Below are positions 32,837-41,800 of a stretch of 64,000 nucleotides of DNA, one piece after another. The first letter of the stretch is position 1, and each line of letters begins with the position of its first letter. The translations under genes were made by a program, and so were the position numbers. Origin of the DNA: Geodermatophilus amargosae (GTDB lineage: Bacteria > Actinomycetota > Actinomycetes > Mycobacteriales > Geodermatophilaceae); assembly GCF_900116515.1 (NCBI RefSeq), contig NZ_FPBA01000028.1, forward strand, positions 1 to 64,000, given 5' to 3'. Below the pieces are notes generated by a model. The model worked only from the letters and a program-made list of their open reading frames with translations, searched no databases and was not told the DNA's origin.

Positions 32837-34494
32837 ATCCGCTCCGGGGCGGAGACGCCGAGCACGCCCAGGCCGTTGCGCAGCACCACCGCGGTGGCCG
32901 CGCACAGCCAGAGCCGCGCGGTGGTGAGCGGGGTCGCCTCCTCGTCGCCGCGGGGCAGCACCCGGCAGGCGTCGTAGAAGCGGTGGTAGGTGCCGGCCAG
33001 CTCCTCGAGGTAGCGAGCCACCCGGTGCGGCGCGCGCAGCTCGGCGGCCGAGGTGACCACCCGCGGGAACTCGCCGATCGCCCGCAGCAGGTCGTTCTCC
33101 CGCTCGTGGGTGAGCAGGCCCGCGTCGACGTCGCCGGGGTCGCCGAGCGCCAGCCCGAGGTCGGCGGCGTTGCGCAGCACCGAGGAGATCCGGGCGTGCG
33201 CGTAATGGACGTAGAAGACCGGGTTGTCGTTGGTGCGCCGGCTCCACAGGTCGGCGTCGATGTCGATCGTCTGGTCGACCGAGGCGCGGGCCAGCGCGTA
33301 GCGGGCGGCGTCGGTGCCGACGGCGTCGACGAGGTCGGTGAGCAGCACGAAGTCCCCCCTGCGCTTGCTCATCCGGACCGGCTCGCCGTCGCGCACCAGG
33401 TTGACCAGCTGGCCGATGAGGATCTCGAGGTGGGTGCCGGGGTCGTCGCCCGCCGCGGCCACCAGCGCCTTGTACCGACCGACGTAGCCGGAGTGGTCGG
33501 CACCGAGCATGATCACGACCCGGTCGAAGCCGCGGGTCCGCTTGTCGAGGTAGTAGGCGCAGTCGGCGGCGAAGTAGGTCGGCTCGCCGTCGGCCTTGAC
33601 CAGCACGCGGTCCTTGTCGTCGCCGAAGACCGTCGTCCGCAGCCAGACCGCGCCGTCGGCCTCGAAGACGTGCCCCTGCTCGCGCAGCGTGGCCACCGCC
33701 TTCTCCAGCGCGCCGGACTCGTGCAGCGTCCGCTCGGAGAAGAAGGTGTCGTAGCGGACGCCGAAGTCCTCGAGGGTGGACCGGATGTCGGCCACCATCG
33801 CGGCCACGCCGCGCTCGGCGAACCGCGCCACCTGCTCGTCCTCGGGCCGCTCGAGCAGCCCGGGCTCGTCGGCGACGACGCGGGCGGCCACCTCGCCGAC
33901 GTAGTCGCCCTGGTAGCCGTCCCCGGGCACCGGCCGGCCCAGCGCCACGGCCTGCAGGCTGAGGGCGAACCGCTCGATCTGCGCGCCGGCGTCGTTGACG
34001 TAGTACTCGCGGCTGACCTCGGCGCCGCTGGACTCCAGCAGCCGGGCCAGCGCGTCGCCGACCGCGGCCCACCGGGTGGAGCCGAGGGTGACCGGGCCGG
34101 TCGGGTTGGCCGAGACGAACTCCAGGTTGAGCCGCTGCCCGGCGAGGGTGTCCGTGCGGCCGTAGCCCTCGCCGGCGGTGACCGCCCGGACGGCGATCTG
34201 CCCGAGCGCGCCCTGGGCGAGGGTCACGTTGAGGAAGCCGGGACCGGCGACGTCGACCCGCGCGACCCCCGGCTGCGCGCGCAGCTCCTCGGCCAGCAGG
34301 TCGGCGACGGCGCGCGGTGGCATGCCGGCCGGCTTGGCCAGGCGCAGCGCGACGTTGGTGGCGTAGTCGCCGTGCTCGGGGTTCTTCGGACGCTCGACGA
34401 GGACGTCGTCGGGTACGGCGACGGCGAGCGTGCCGCGCTCGACGACCGCCGCGACCGCGGTCCGGACGAGGTCGCGCAACTGCTCGGGTGTCAC
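32833..34494 (-). CDS. argS: Arginyl-tRNA synthetase
   Basis: 553 residues, class I synthetase. The KMSKR loop reads [10 protein letters not shown]. The HIGH region reads [20 protein letters not shown], so the first histidine is threonine; many actinobacteria have HIGGTRW here. The C-terminal anticodon-binding helices end at [13 protein letters not shown] at 34494 ([10 protein letters not shown]) is chosen by family N-terminus; the frame is open to 34542. First gene of the lysine/threonine operon, an order common in actinobacteria. Confidence 0.95.
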   Translation of the reverse strand: MTPEQLRDLVRTAVAAVVERGTLAVAVPDDVLVERPKNPEHGDYATNVALRLAKPAGMPPRAVADLLAEELRAQPGVARVDVAGPGFLNVTLAQGALGQIAVRAVTAGEGYGRTDTLAGQRLNLEFVSANPTGPVTLGSTRWAAVGDALARLLESSGAEVSREYYVNDAGAQIERFALSLQAVALGRPVPGDGYQGDYVGEVAARVVADEPGLLERPEDEQVARFAERGVAAMVADIRSTLEDFGVRYDTFFSERTLHESGALEKAVATLREQGHVFEADGAVWLRTTVFGDDKDRVLVKADGEPTYFAADCAYYLDKRTRGFDRVVIMLGADHSGYVGRYKALVAAAGDDPGTHLEILIGQLVNLVRDGEPVRMSKRRGDFVLLTDLVDAVGTDAARYALARASVDQTIDIDADLWSRRTNDNPVFYVHYAHARISSVLRNAADLGLALGDPGDVDAGLLTHERENDLLRAIGEFPRVVTSAAELRAPHRVARYLEELAGTYHRFYDACRVLPRGDEEATPLTTARLWLCAATAVVLRNGLGVLGVSAPERM

Positions 34495-34684
34495 CGCGTG
34501 ATCGTACGCAGCGGGCGCGACCCGGTTCCCCGCCGTCCCCACTTGCCGGGGTGCGCACAGGGAGGCGACCTAGACTCGCAGGCGCTGCCCCGCGGTGGCG
34601 GGCGCGAGGCCCGCCGCGCCGGCGCGCACCCATGCTGCGCCACGACCGGCGGACGCACCACTCGACGAGCACCGAGGAGAGCAC

Positions 34685-35542
34685 GTGGCCAAGGACCGCA
34701 AGCCCGATGCCGGCCGCGCCGGGGGCGGGTCGAGCCGGTCCGGTTCCGGCGCACGTCCGGTGTCGACGACGAAGGGTTCGTCGGCGAGCCGGGGCCCGGC
34801 TCCGCGCAACGGCGGCCGCGGCCGCACCCGCCCGCCGACGCAGGTGGTCACCCAGTCGCGGCCGTGGGGGCTGATCGCCGCCGCCGTCGCCGTCGTGGTG
34901 TTCGCCGCCGCGGCCATCACCTACGCCGTCGTGCAGGTGCGGGCGTCCGACGCCGCGAAGGTCGACGCGCTCGACGAGATCTCGGGGATCCAGAGCTTCG
35001 ACTACGCCGCCGGCCAGGAGCACGTGAGCACCCCGGTCGAGTACGACCAGACGCCGCCGGTCGGCGGGCCGCACGACGGCGAGTGGGCCGACTGCACCGG
35101 CACCGTCTACGACGCCGACATCCGGCACGAGAACGCCGTCCACTCGATGGAGCACGGCGCCGTGTGGATCGCCTACGACCCCGACGAGGTCTCGGGCGAC
35201 GACGTCGCGAAGCTCGCCGAGCTGGTCGACGGCGTCTCCGGTCGGCTGCTGTCCCCCTATGCCGGCCTGGACTCCGCCGTCAGCCTGCAGTCCTGGAACC
35301 ACCAGCTGGAGGTCGACTCGGTCGACGACCCGCGGATCGAGCAGTTCGCCGACTTCCTCACCTTCAACGGCGAGGTCGAGGGCCACTACCCCGAGATCGG
35401 GGCCAGCTGCGAGAACCCGACCTTCGTGGCCGACCCGCTCGTCGTCGGTGACAGCAGCCGCGGTGCCGACGCCACCACCACCGACGCCCCCACCACGCCG
35501 ACCATGGGCGCCGACGGTTCCACCGAGACCCCCACGGAGTGA
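34685..35542 (+). CDS. DUF3105 membrane-anchored protein
   Basis: 285 residues. A basic, disordered N-terminus of about 55 residues precedes one transmembrane helix (WGLIAAAVAVVVFAAAAITY), after which the bulk faces outside. The DUF3105 signature DIRHENAVHSMEHGAVWIAY carries conserved histidines that could bind metal. The C-terminus is Thr/Asp/Pro-rich. GTG at 34685 has GAGGAG 6 bases upstream. It is followed 7 bp later by the DUF305 gene, a recurrent pairing suggested to handle copper or other metals; the function is not proven. Confidence 0.85.
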   Translation: MAKDRKPDAGRAGGGSSRSGSGARPVSTTKGSSASRGPAPRNGGRGRTRPPTQVVTQSRPWGLIAAAVAVVVFAAAAITYAVVQVRASDAAKVDALDEISGIQSFDYAAGQEHVSTPVEYDQTPPVGGPHDGEWADCTGTVYDADIRHENAVHSMEHGAVWIAYDPDEVSGDDVAKLAELVDGVSGRLLSPYAGLDSAVSLQSWNHQLEVDSVDDPRIEQFADFLTFNGEVEGHYPEIGASCENPTFVADPLVVGDSSRGADATTTDAPTTPTMGADGSTETPTE

Positions 35543-35549
35543 GCCCGCG

Positions 35550-36248
35550 ATGACCGCCACCGTCGTCCGCCCGGAGCAGGAGGCACCGGCGCCGGTCCAC
35601 CGCGGGCGCGGCCTGCGCGCCGCGCTGCTCGCCGTCATCGCCGTCGCGCTCGTGGTGCTCGGCGGCGCGCTGGCGGTGGGGCTGGGCATCGGGCGGGAGG
35701 AGACGCCGACGGCCGAGTCGGTCGACGCCGGCTTCTCCCGTGACATGGCGCTGCACCACCGGCAGGGCGTGGAGATGGCGAACCTGGCGCTCGAGCGGAG
35801 CACCGACCCGGAGATCCGGCAGCTGGCCTTCGACATCTCCAGCACCCAGACCAACCAGGCCGGGCAGATGGAGGGCTGGCTGGCGATGTGGGGCCTGTCC
35901 CGCTCCGGCGGTGACCACATGGCGTGGATGGGCGGCGGGCACTCCGGGCACGACGTGTCGGCCATGCCGGGCGACACCGACGGCGCGCTGATGCCGGGCA
36001 TGGCCACCGAGACCGAACTGGCGAACCTGCGGTCCCTGACGGGGACCGGGTTCGACGTCGAGTTCCTGCGGCTGATGATCCGCCACCACCAGGGCGGCCT
36101 GGAGATGGCGCAGTACCAGGCGGCCAACGGCACCCAGTCGGCGGTGCGGACGCTGGCCACCTCGATCGCCGAGACGCAGACCGCCGAGGTGACGACGATG
36201 GTCGGCATGCTCACCGCGCGGGGCGGGACGCCGCTGCCGGCCCCCTGA
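35550..36248 (+). CDS. DUF305 membrane-anchored protein
   Basis: 232 residues with one N-terminal transmembrane helix (LLAVIAVALVVLGGALAVGL) and an outside ferritin-like helical part. Two DUF305 histidine motifs are present: MALHHRQGVEMANLAL and MIRHHQGGLEMAQYQA. A Met/His-rich linker (GDHMAWMGGGHSGHD) between them looks like a copper-binding patch. Likely co-expressed with the DUF3105 gene. Confidence 0.88.
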   Translation: MTATVVRPEQEAPAPVHRGRGLRAALLAVIAVALVVLGGALAVGLGIGREETPTAESVDAGFSRDMALHHRQGVEMANLALERSTDPEIRQLAFDISSTQTNQAGQMEGWLAMWGLSRSGGDHMAWMGGGHSGHDVSAMPGDTDGALMPGMATETELANLRSLTGTGFDVEFLRLMIRHHQGGLEMAQYQAANGTQSAVRTLATSIAETQTAEVTTMVGMLTARGGTPLPAP

Positions 36249-36310
36249 TCCGGGGCCGACCCGCCCGCCGGAGCTCCCGGGGAGGACTGGTAACTTCTCT
36301 CCTGCCCCGA

Positions 36311-36382
36311 GCCCCCGTAGCTCAGGGGATAGAGCACCGCCCTCCGGAGGCGGGTGCGCAGGTTCGAATCCTGCCGGGGGCA
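36311..36382 (+). tRNA. tRNA-Arg (anticodon CCG)
   Basis: Complete cloverleaf: acceptor GCCCCCG paired with CGGGGGC (36375-36381), D arm GCTC/GAGC, anticodon stem CCGCC/GGCGG with loop CTCCGGA, T arm GCAGG-TTCGAAT-CCTGC and discriminator A at 36382. The CCA end is not encoded. Its 3' end is the junction with an integrated element. Confidence 0.96.
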
Positions 36383-36383
36383 C
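36340..36383. other. Probable attachment site (attL) in the tRNA-Arg 3' half
   Basis: The integrase gene points at the tRNA 3' end with no other gene between, the usual layout for tyrosine integrases that recombine in the anticodon-to-T-arm part of a tRNA. The exact core cannot be fixed because I found no second copy of this segment in the window. Confidence 0.55.
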
Positions 36384-37595
36384 TTCGTGAAAGACCTGGT
36401 CAACCAGGGCTTTTCGTCTCTCCGGGACCCGAGCTTCGTCGGTCGGGTCCGCGGGGGTACACATCCGGTACACGGCAGCTGCTCGTGCGGCCTCCATCGC
36501 CTCCGCCACCTGGTCGAGACGGTCGCCGAAAAGGTGCCCGTACTGGTCGAGCGTCATCGCGGCCGACGCGTGGCCGAGCATCTGCTGGACGACCTTCACG
36601 TCCGCACCCGCCGCGATCGCCAGCGACGCCGCCGTGTGCCGCAGCTCGTGCGGGTGCAGCCCCTCCAGCCCAATGGACGCCGCGGCCTCGTCGAAGGCGG
36701 CCCGCCGGAACACCGTCGCCCGGAGCGCTCCGCCGCCGCGCACGCCGCTGAAGACCAGCTCGTCGTCGCTCCTGCCCTCGACGAGCGTGCTCAGCTGCTC
36801 GACGAGGAAGCCCGGAACGGGCACCTCCCGCCGGGTGTGGCCCTTCGGGGAGCCCCACACCTGGCCGGCGCGGTGGACGGTGGTGACGGACTCCGCGATG
36901 ACCGCGCGACGGCGGGCGAGGTCCAGCCGTCCCACCTTCAGCGCCGCCAGCTCGCCGAACCGGACGCCGGTGTAGGCGAGGAAGAGGACCACCAGTCGGT
37001 AGGTGTCGTTCTCGCGCTCGCTGAGCCGCCGGTGCTTGCTGACCACCGGCGGCCGGGCGCACGCCGTCGCGAGCTGGTCGACCTGCCGGTGGGTCAGGTA
37101 GCGCCGTTCCCGGCCGACAGCCCGGGGCAGCTTGATGCCGGCGGCGGGGTTCCTCGCGAGCCGGCCGTCGCGTACGGCCAGGTCTAGGATCAGCGAGAGC
37201 ACGCGGTGGACCTTGCGCACCGTGGCCGGCTCCCCTTGAGCCGCCAGCCGTGTCACCCACCGCTGCACCTCGGCATGGGAGACGTCGGCCAACCTGACCG
37301 TGCCCCAGGTCGGCGAGATGTGACGGCGCACGATCCCGGCGTAGCGCTCCAGGGTCGAGGGCTTCAGGTGCACCTGCCCGGCGAGCCACCGGTCGGTCCA
37401 CTCCCCCATGGTCAGCCGGGCGAGGGCGGGATCGACATAGGACCCGCCGAGCTTCGCCGACTCGACGGTCGTCAGGTAACGCTCGGCGTCGATCCGTCGG
37501 TCGAAGACCTTGACCCGCTGACGCCCGGTGGGGTCGCGATAGCGGGCATACCACCGGTTCTGTCCGGAGCGCTGACGCTTCTCGATGCTCGCCAT
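36383..37595 (-). CDS. int: Tyrosine site-specific integrase (frame runs on through the tRNA)
   Basis: Integrates and excises the element at tRNA-Arg. An N-terminal SAM-like arm-binding region (GSYVDPALARLTMGEWTDRW) is followed by a core-binding domain and a catalytic domain with Arg in YTGVRFGELAALK, the HPHELRHTAASL box, MLGHASAAMTLDQY and the nucleophile Tyr of DQYGHLF. ATG at 37595 has AGGAGG at ideal spacing. No stop occurs before the tRNA: the frame continues antisense through the tRNA and stays open to 35364, overlapping the DUF305 gene. The end given here is the element edge, not a stop codon. In the circular form another sequence would supply the stop. Confidence 0.88.
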
Positions 37596-37709
37596 GCCGA
37601 CCTCCTAGCAGGAGCCTGTGTCACGTCGGTGCTGGTCATCCACAGACATCTCGTCATCCACAGACGTCCTGCATTCCTCCGGTCCTCCCGGAGCCGTCGA
37701 CGTCTCTGG

Positions 37710-38021
37710 TTATGACGCTGCGACGCGGGCTTCGAGGGCCTCACGAGCGAGTTGGGAGATGGTCTTGCCCTCCTGGGCAGCGATCTCGGCGGCGCGGTCG
37801 CGAACGCTGGGGGTGACGCGGAAGACGATGCGCGGGGAGGCGGCCGCCTCGCCGGTCAAGGAGGGTCGGCCGCCGTGGCGGCGCACCTCCTCGACGATCT
37901 CGCTGGCGCCCTGCTCGGTCAGCCGGGTCCCGTCCGCGAGCCGGATGTCCTCGACGTCGAGGTCGACGTCGGGCCCGATCGGCGAGGCGGTGGTGACGGG
38001 TGGCGGGGTGCGCTCGGTCAT
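37710..38021 (-). CDS. Ribbon-helix-helix DNA-binding protein, antitoxin-like
   Basis: 103 residues. The C-terminal part RIVFRVTPSVRDRAAEIAAQEGKTIS (read in part) fits a ribbon-helix-helix fold of the CopG/Arc type, followed by QLAREALEARV. The N-terminal part could neutralise a partner. The ATG at 38021 overlaps the stop of the small upstream gene (ATGA), as in type II toxin-antitoxin pairs. Confidence 0.7.
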   Translation of the reverse strand: MTERTPPPVTTASPIGPDVDLDVEDIRLADGTRLTEQGASEIVEEVRRHGGRPSLTGEAAASPRIVFRVTPSVRDRAAEIAAQEGKTISQLAREALEARVAAS

Positions 38022-38293
38022 GGGTGTCGTCCTCGGGGCTGGGTCGGCATGACGTGGATAACCAGCAGGTAGGGCGAGGCGCCCTCTGTCGGTCCGACCT
38101 CGACGGCGATGACCTCCAGCTGTCGCCCCCGCTCGTCGGGTCCGACATAGAGCCAGGCGTCCGTGTCACGGTTGGTGGTGACCGGCGTCGGCGCGGTGCT
38201 GGCCATGACGTGCCGTGCGGATGCCCGGCCGATGCGGTGCTTGCGCGCCGCCTGGGTGAACCGGATCTCCCAGGCGCTAGTATTGTCTGACAT
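38018..38293 (-). CDS. Small toxin-like protein paired with the ribbon-helix-helix gene
   Basis: 91 residues: FTQAARKHRIGRASARHVMA, then an AWLYVGPDERGRQLEVIAVEV strand pair and a final YLLVIHVMPTQ. The layout of a helix followed by beta strands with an ERG turn resembles BrnT/RelE-type toxins, and the gene is coupled to an antitoxin-like partner. The toxin call is inference. ATG at 38293. Confidence 0.55.
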   Translation of the reverse strand: MSDNTSAWEIRFTQAARKHRIGRASARHVMASTAPTPVTTNRDTDAWLYVGPDERGRQLEVIAVEVGPTEGASPYLLVIHVMPTQPRGRHP

Positions 38294-38304
38294 AAAAGAC
38301 TCGG

Positions 38305-38538
38305 TCAAGGGCAACCGGAGGTGCCCTGCTGGCGCTGGGCGTCGATCCAGGTGTCCAGGTCGTCGCGGCGGTAGACCACTCGGCGGCCGAGCCGGAAGCT
38401 GTCCGGGCCGGTGCCCAGGTGGCGCCAGTACCGGAGGGTGGCGACGGGGGAACGCAGCAGCAAGGCTGCTTCGGCGATGGTGAGCAGCTCGGCAGGTGGC
38501 TCGGCGCTGGGTTCGCGACCCAGAGGGTGGTCGGTCAT
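38305..38538 (-). CDS. xis: Excisionase-like helix-turn-helix protein
   Basis: 77 residues. The sequence LLTIAEAALLLRSPVATLRYW, then RLGRRVVYRRDDLDTWI, is the winged-helix pattern of AlpA/Xis proteins (MerR-like fold). Position beside the integrase suggests it controls excision. Upstream of it lies an array of short repeats that could be its binding sites. ATG at 38538 with GGAG upstream. Confidence 0.75.
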   Translation of the reverse strand: MTDHPLGREPSAEPPAELLTIAEAALLLRSPVATLRYWRHLGTGPDSFRLGRRVVYRRDDLDTWIDAQRQQGTSGCP

Positions 38539-38860
38539 GGCTGTCTCCGAGGGCTGGACGGGTCCGGACGGCTGTCCACCTGGAGAAGGCACCGTTTTCC
38601 GGCCGTTGGTGACAGCCCACATCCAACTTCTCCGGTCGACCTCCTGTTCTCCTCCGGTGCGTGTGCTGTCGCTGCTGGCTCGGCAGGTGCGAGCCGCCGA
38701 TGTGACGGCCCGCGGTCGAGGCCGGCGCCGGGAGGTGGCCTCCGGCAGGAGACCACCTCCGGCAGGACCGCCGGAGGTCGACGAATCCTTCAGTAGTCCT
38801 TCAGTTCTCCTGCAGTGCCCGCCCGCCCCGGCCCGGCAGCAGGCCGGCAAGCGGCCCCGC
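38539..38860. other. Gene-free gap with repeats between relaxase and excisionase
   Basis: 322 bp without a credible gene. It contains two direct copies and one inverted copy of CCTCCGGC (38739-38777) and three 11-bp tandem repeats (38786-38818). Confidence 0.6.
38786..38818. repeat. Three tandem 11-bp repeats (iteron-like)
   Basis: TCCTTCAGTAG, TCCTTCAGTTC and TCCTGCAGTGC follow each other without gaps. One helical turn per repeat suggests cooperative binding of a protein on one DNA face, for example excisionase, integrase or relaxase. Confidence 0.6.
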
Positions 38861-41800
38861 TCACCACCCGAGGCTCGGGGTGACACCCCGCGTGGCCCGT
38901 GGCCCATGGCGCTCGGACTCGGGCCGCGGGACACCCGCCGGGGCGGCCGGCTCCGGGGCGATGGCTCGGCGCTGCTGGCGGTCGGCGTCGTAGTGCGCGC
39001 GCCAGGCGTCGCGGGCTGCGGTGAGCCGGTCGGGCGGCTGGCCCAGCAGGGCCGGGTCGGCCTGCAGGTCGGCGATGCGGGCCCGGGCGGCGGCCAGTTC
39101 GTGCCGGGTGGTGGCGACGGATCGCTCGAGGGCGGTCAGCCGCGCTGCCGGGTCGGGTGCCCAGGCGATCGGCCCGAGCGGGTCGAGCCGTTCGGCGCGC
39201 CGGCGCTGCGCCTCGGCCAGTGCGGCCTGGGCCTGCTCGCCGGCGCGCCGGGCGGCTTCAGTGGCGGCGTGCAGCCCGGCGCGCTCGGGATGCTGCTGTG
39301 CGGCAGCCCGGCGGGCGATGGCGTCGAACGCCCGCCACAGCGCGGGCCGGTCGTCGGACCGGTCGGCCACCCGGGCGAGCTGCTCTGCGTCGGTGGGCAG
39401 TCCGGGCAGGTGCGGGCGCCACCGGTCGGCCCAGCCGGCCAGCTGCTCACCGGCGCGGATGACGGGTGCGCGCTTGAGCCCCCACCAGCCGGGCCCGTCG
39501 AGCACCACCCTCGCCGCGGCGCGGGCGGCGTCGCGCTCGGCGTCCCAGTCGGTGAGCAGGCCCTCCCGGATCCGGTCGGCGTCCTCGGCGAGGGCAGCGT
39601 CGGCGGCCTGCACCCGCTGCGTGGCTCGCTGAGCGGCGTGAGCTGCGTGCTGAGACCGGTCCTCCAGCCGGGCCAACTCGCCGGCGTAGAGGCTCTCCAG
39701 CGCCACGGCCTGGCGCAGCACGTCACACCAGGGCTCCAGGACGGCCAGCTGCTCGAGGCAGCGCTGCTCGACCGTCCACGCCAGCTGCAGCTCGGCCAGC
39801 ACCTGTCCGAGCGGGCGAGGGGTGGCGTAGCTGGCCGCCTCGGCGGCAGCCTGCGCGGCGGCGTGGCCGGGGCCGAGGTCGGCCCGGTCCCGGGCGAACA
39901 CCGCGATCCACTGCTCCCGCGCTGCGGCCAGGTCGGTGGCGATCAGGTGGGCGGTGTTGGCGGTACGCCCGCGGGTCATCCCGACGTAGGCCGACGCCGC
40001 ACCGGTGTGCTCACCGACCACCAGGTGCGCGGCGGTAACCGTGTCGCCCTGCGCGCCATGCGCGGTGCTGGCGTAGGCCCACTCGACGTGCGAGGTGACA
40101 TAGCCGGGCGGCAGCACCCGTTCCGCCACCCCCGCCGGGGTGACACCCGACGGGACGGCGTCGGTCGGGGTGACCTCGGCCGGCACGACGGCCAGCCCCC
40201 CGTCGTGCCCGACCGCGACGACGGTCCAGGTGTCGCGGTTGGCCACGCCGAGGTCGCGGTCGTTGCGGCGGGTGGCGATCCGGTCCCCGACCCCGATCCG
40301 CTGGCCGGTGCGCGTGGTGGTCACGGCGCGGTCGTCGACGCGGCCGTCGGCAACCAGCCGCTCCCGGATCGCGGTACCCAACTCGGCGGCCTGCTCGCGA
40401 GTGTCGACCACCACGGCCACCGGCTCGCCGTCACAGTGGTGTGCGATTACAAGCATGGCCAGCGCCTCCTGCAGCGCTGCCGGGTCGGGGTGCAGGCGGA
40501 TCCGGCCGCGGGCGGCCAGTGCGTCGAAGACGTTGCCCGGGTCGTCCCCGGTGCGCATGGTCAGGGTCAGCTCGGCGTACTCCGCATCCGAGTTCGTCTG
40601 GCCGGCGTCGTCGGTGCGGATAAAGCGGTGCACCGCATCCAGGGTTAGATGCGCTTCCGGATCAACCTGGGAAGCGGCCAGGTCCAGCACGCCGCCGCGT
40701 CCGACCGCAGCCAGCTGATGGCGGTCACCCAGCAGCGCCAGCCGGGCTCCGGCCTCGTCAGCGACGGTCAGCAGCGCCCGGGCGGTGTCCTGGTCGAGCA
40801 TCCCGGCCTCGTCGACGACGAGGAGATCCCCCGCGGCCAGCCGCGCCGTTCCCCGTGGGCCGACGTGGGGTGCTCCGGTGACCGGGTCGGCCTGGCCGGG
40901 GGTCAGCCGGGTCCAGGCACTGTCGTCGGTCCAGCGCCAGCCGTGCTGATAGGCCAGGCCGGCAGCTGAGCCGGTGTGAGCGCCGACCTCGGCGGCGGCG
41001 ACCTTGGCCGCCTTCAGCGTCGGGGTGACCACCACCAGCCGGCGCCCCCGCGCCTCGAGCAGCTGCCGGGTGGCGGCCAGGGCGGTGGTCTTACCCGCAC
41101 CTGCCGCGCCCTCGACGACCATCAGGAGCCGGTTCCCGGCCAGTGCGGTGACCGCCGCCGCCTGCCCGGCATCCAAACGCCCGCGCACGGCATCCGGCAG
41201 CGCCGGCCCGTCGACGCCGGCACCGGTGCTGGTGCTGCTTCGAGCGGCCAGCCGGTCGCTCAGGTCCGCCTCGACGTCGAGCACCGGCTGGGAGGTCCAG
41301 GCCCGGATGTGCTCCGGGACGCCGGCCCGGTCCCGGTCCAGCAGCGGCACACACCGGCCCATGGCGCGGGCGCTGAGGTCCTCAGCCAGCTCGATTCGCA
41401 CGCCGGCATCGACGACGACGCCGGCGGCGGCGAGCAGCTGCTCGACCTCCCCGCGGATGTCGGCGGGGTTCCACGCCGAACGGGCGGCCGCTAACCGAGT
41501 CAGCACCCGCTCGACCGCCCCGTCACGGTCCATCCCGCCGATCGGCGTGGGGGCCATAGCGACGGGTCGCTCGGGGTCGCGGTAGCCCAGGGTGGCCAAC
41601 TCGCCAATCCACTGGGCGGTGAGGTCGGTGCCCGGTCGTGGGGTGACCTTGTCCGGGCGGCCCTCGGCCCACGCCCGCGCGTCCCAGGTCCGCCGCAGCC
41701 CCGGCCCCGGGACCTCACCGGGGTGCGCAGCCATCCATTCCCGCTCGTAACAGTCGATGTTGCGGCCGATCTGCGCCGCGCGGGCGCTGAACGCGGCAGC

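Noticed and set aside
31346..36403. 1685-codon minus-strand frame
   Set aside because: It is lysA extended backwards through shadows of argS, the DUF genes and the tRNA; lysA starts at the GTG at 32836.
38270..38305. TTGACC followed 17-18 bp later by AATACT near the toxin-like gene
   Set aside because: Transcription would start inside the coding sequence, downstream of the ATG, so it cannot be the promoter of that gene.
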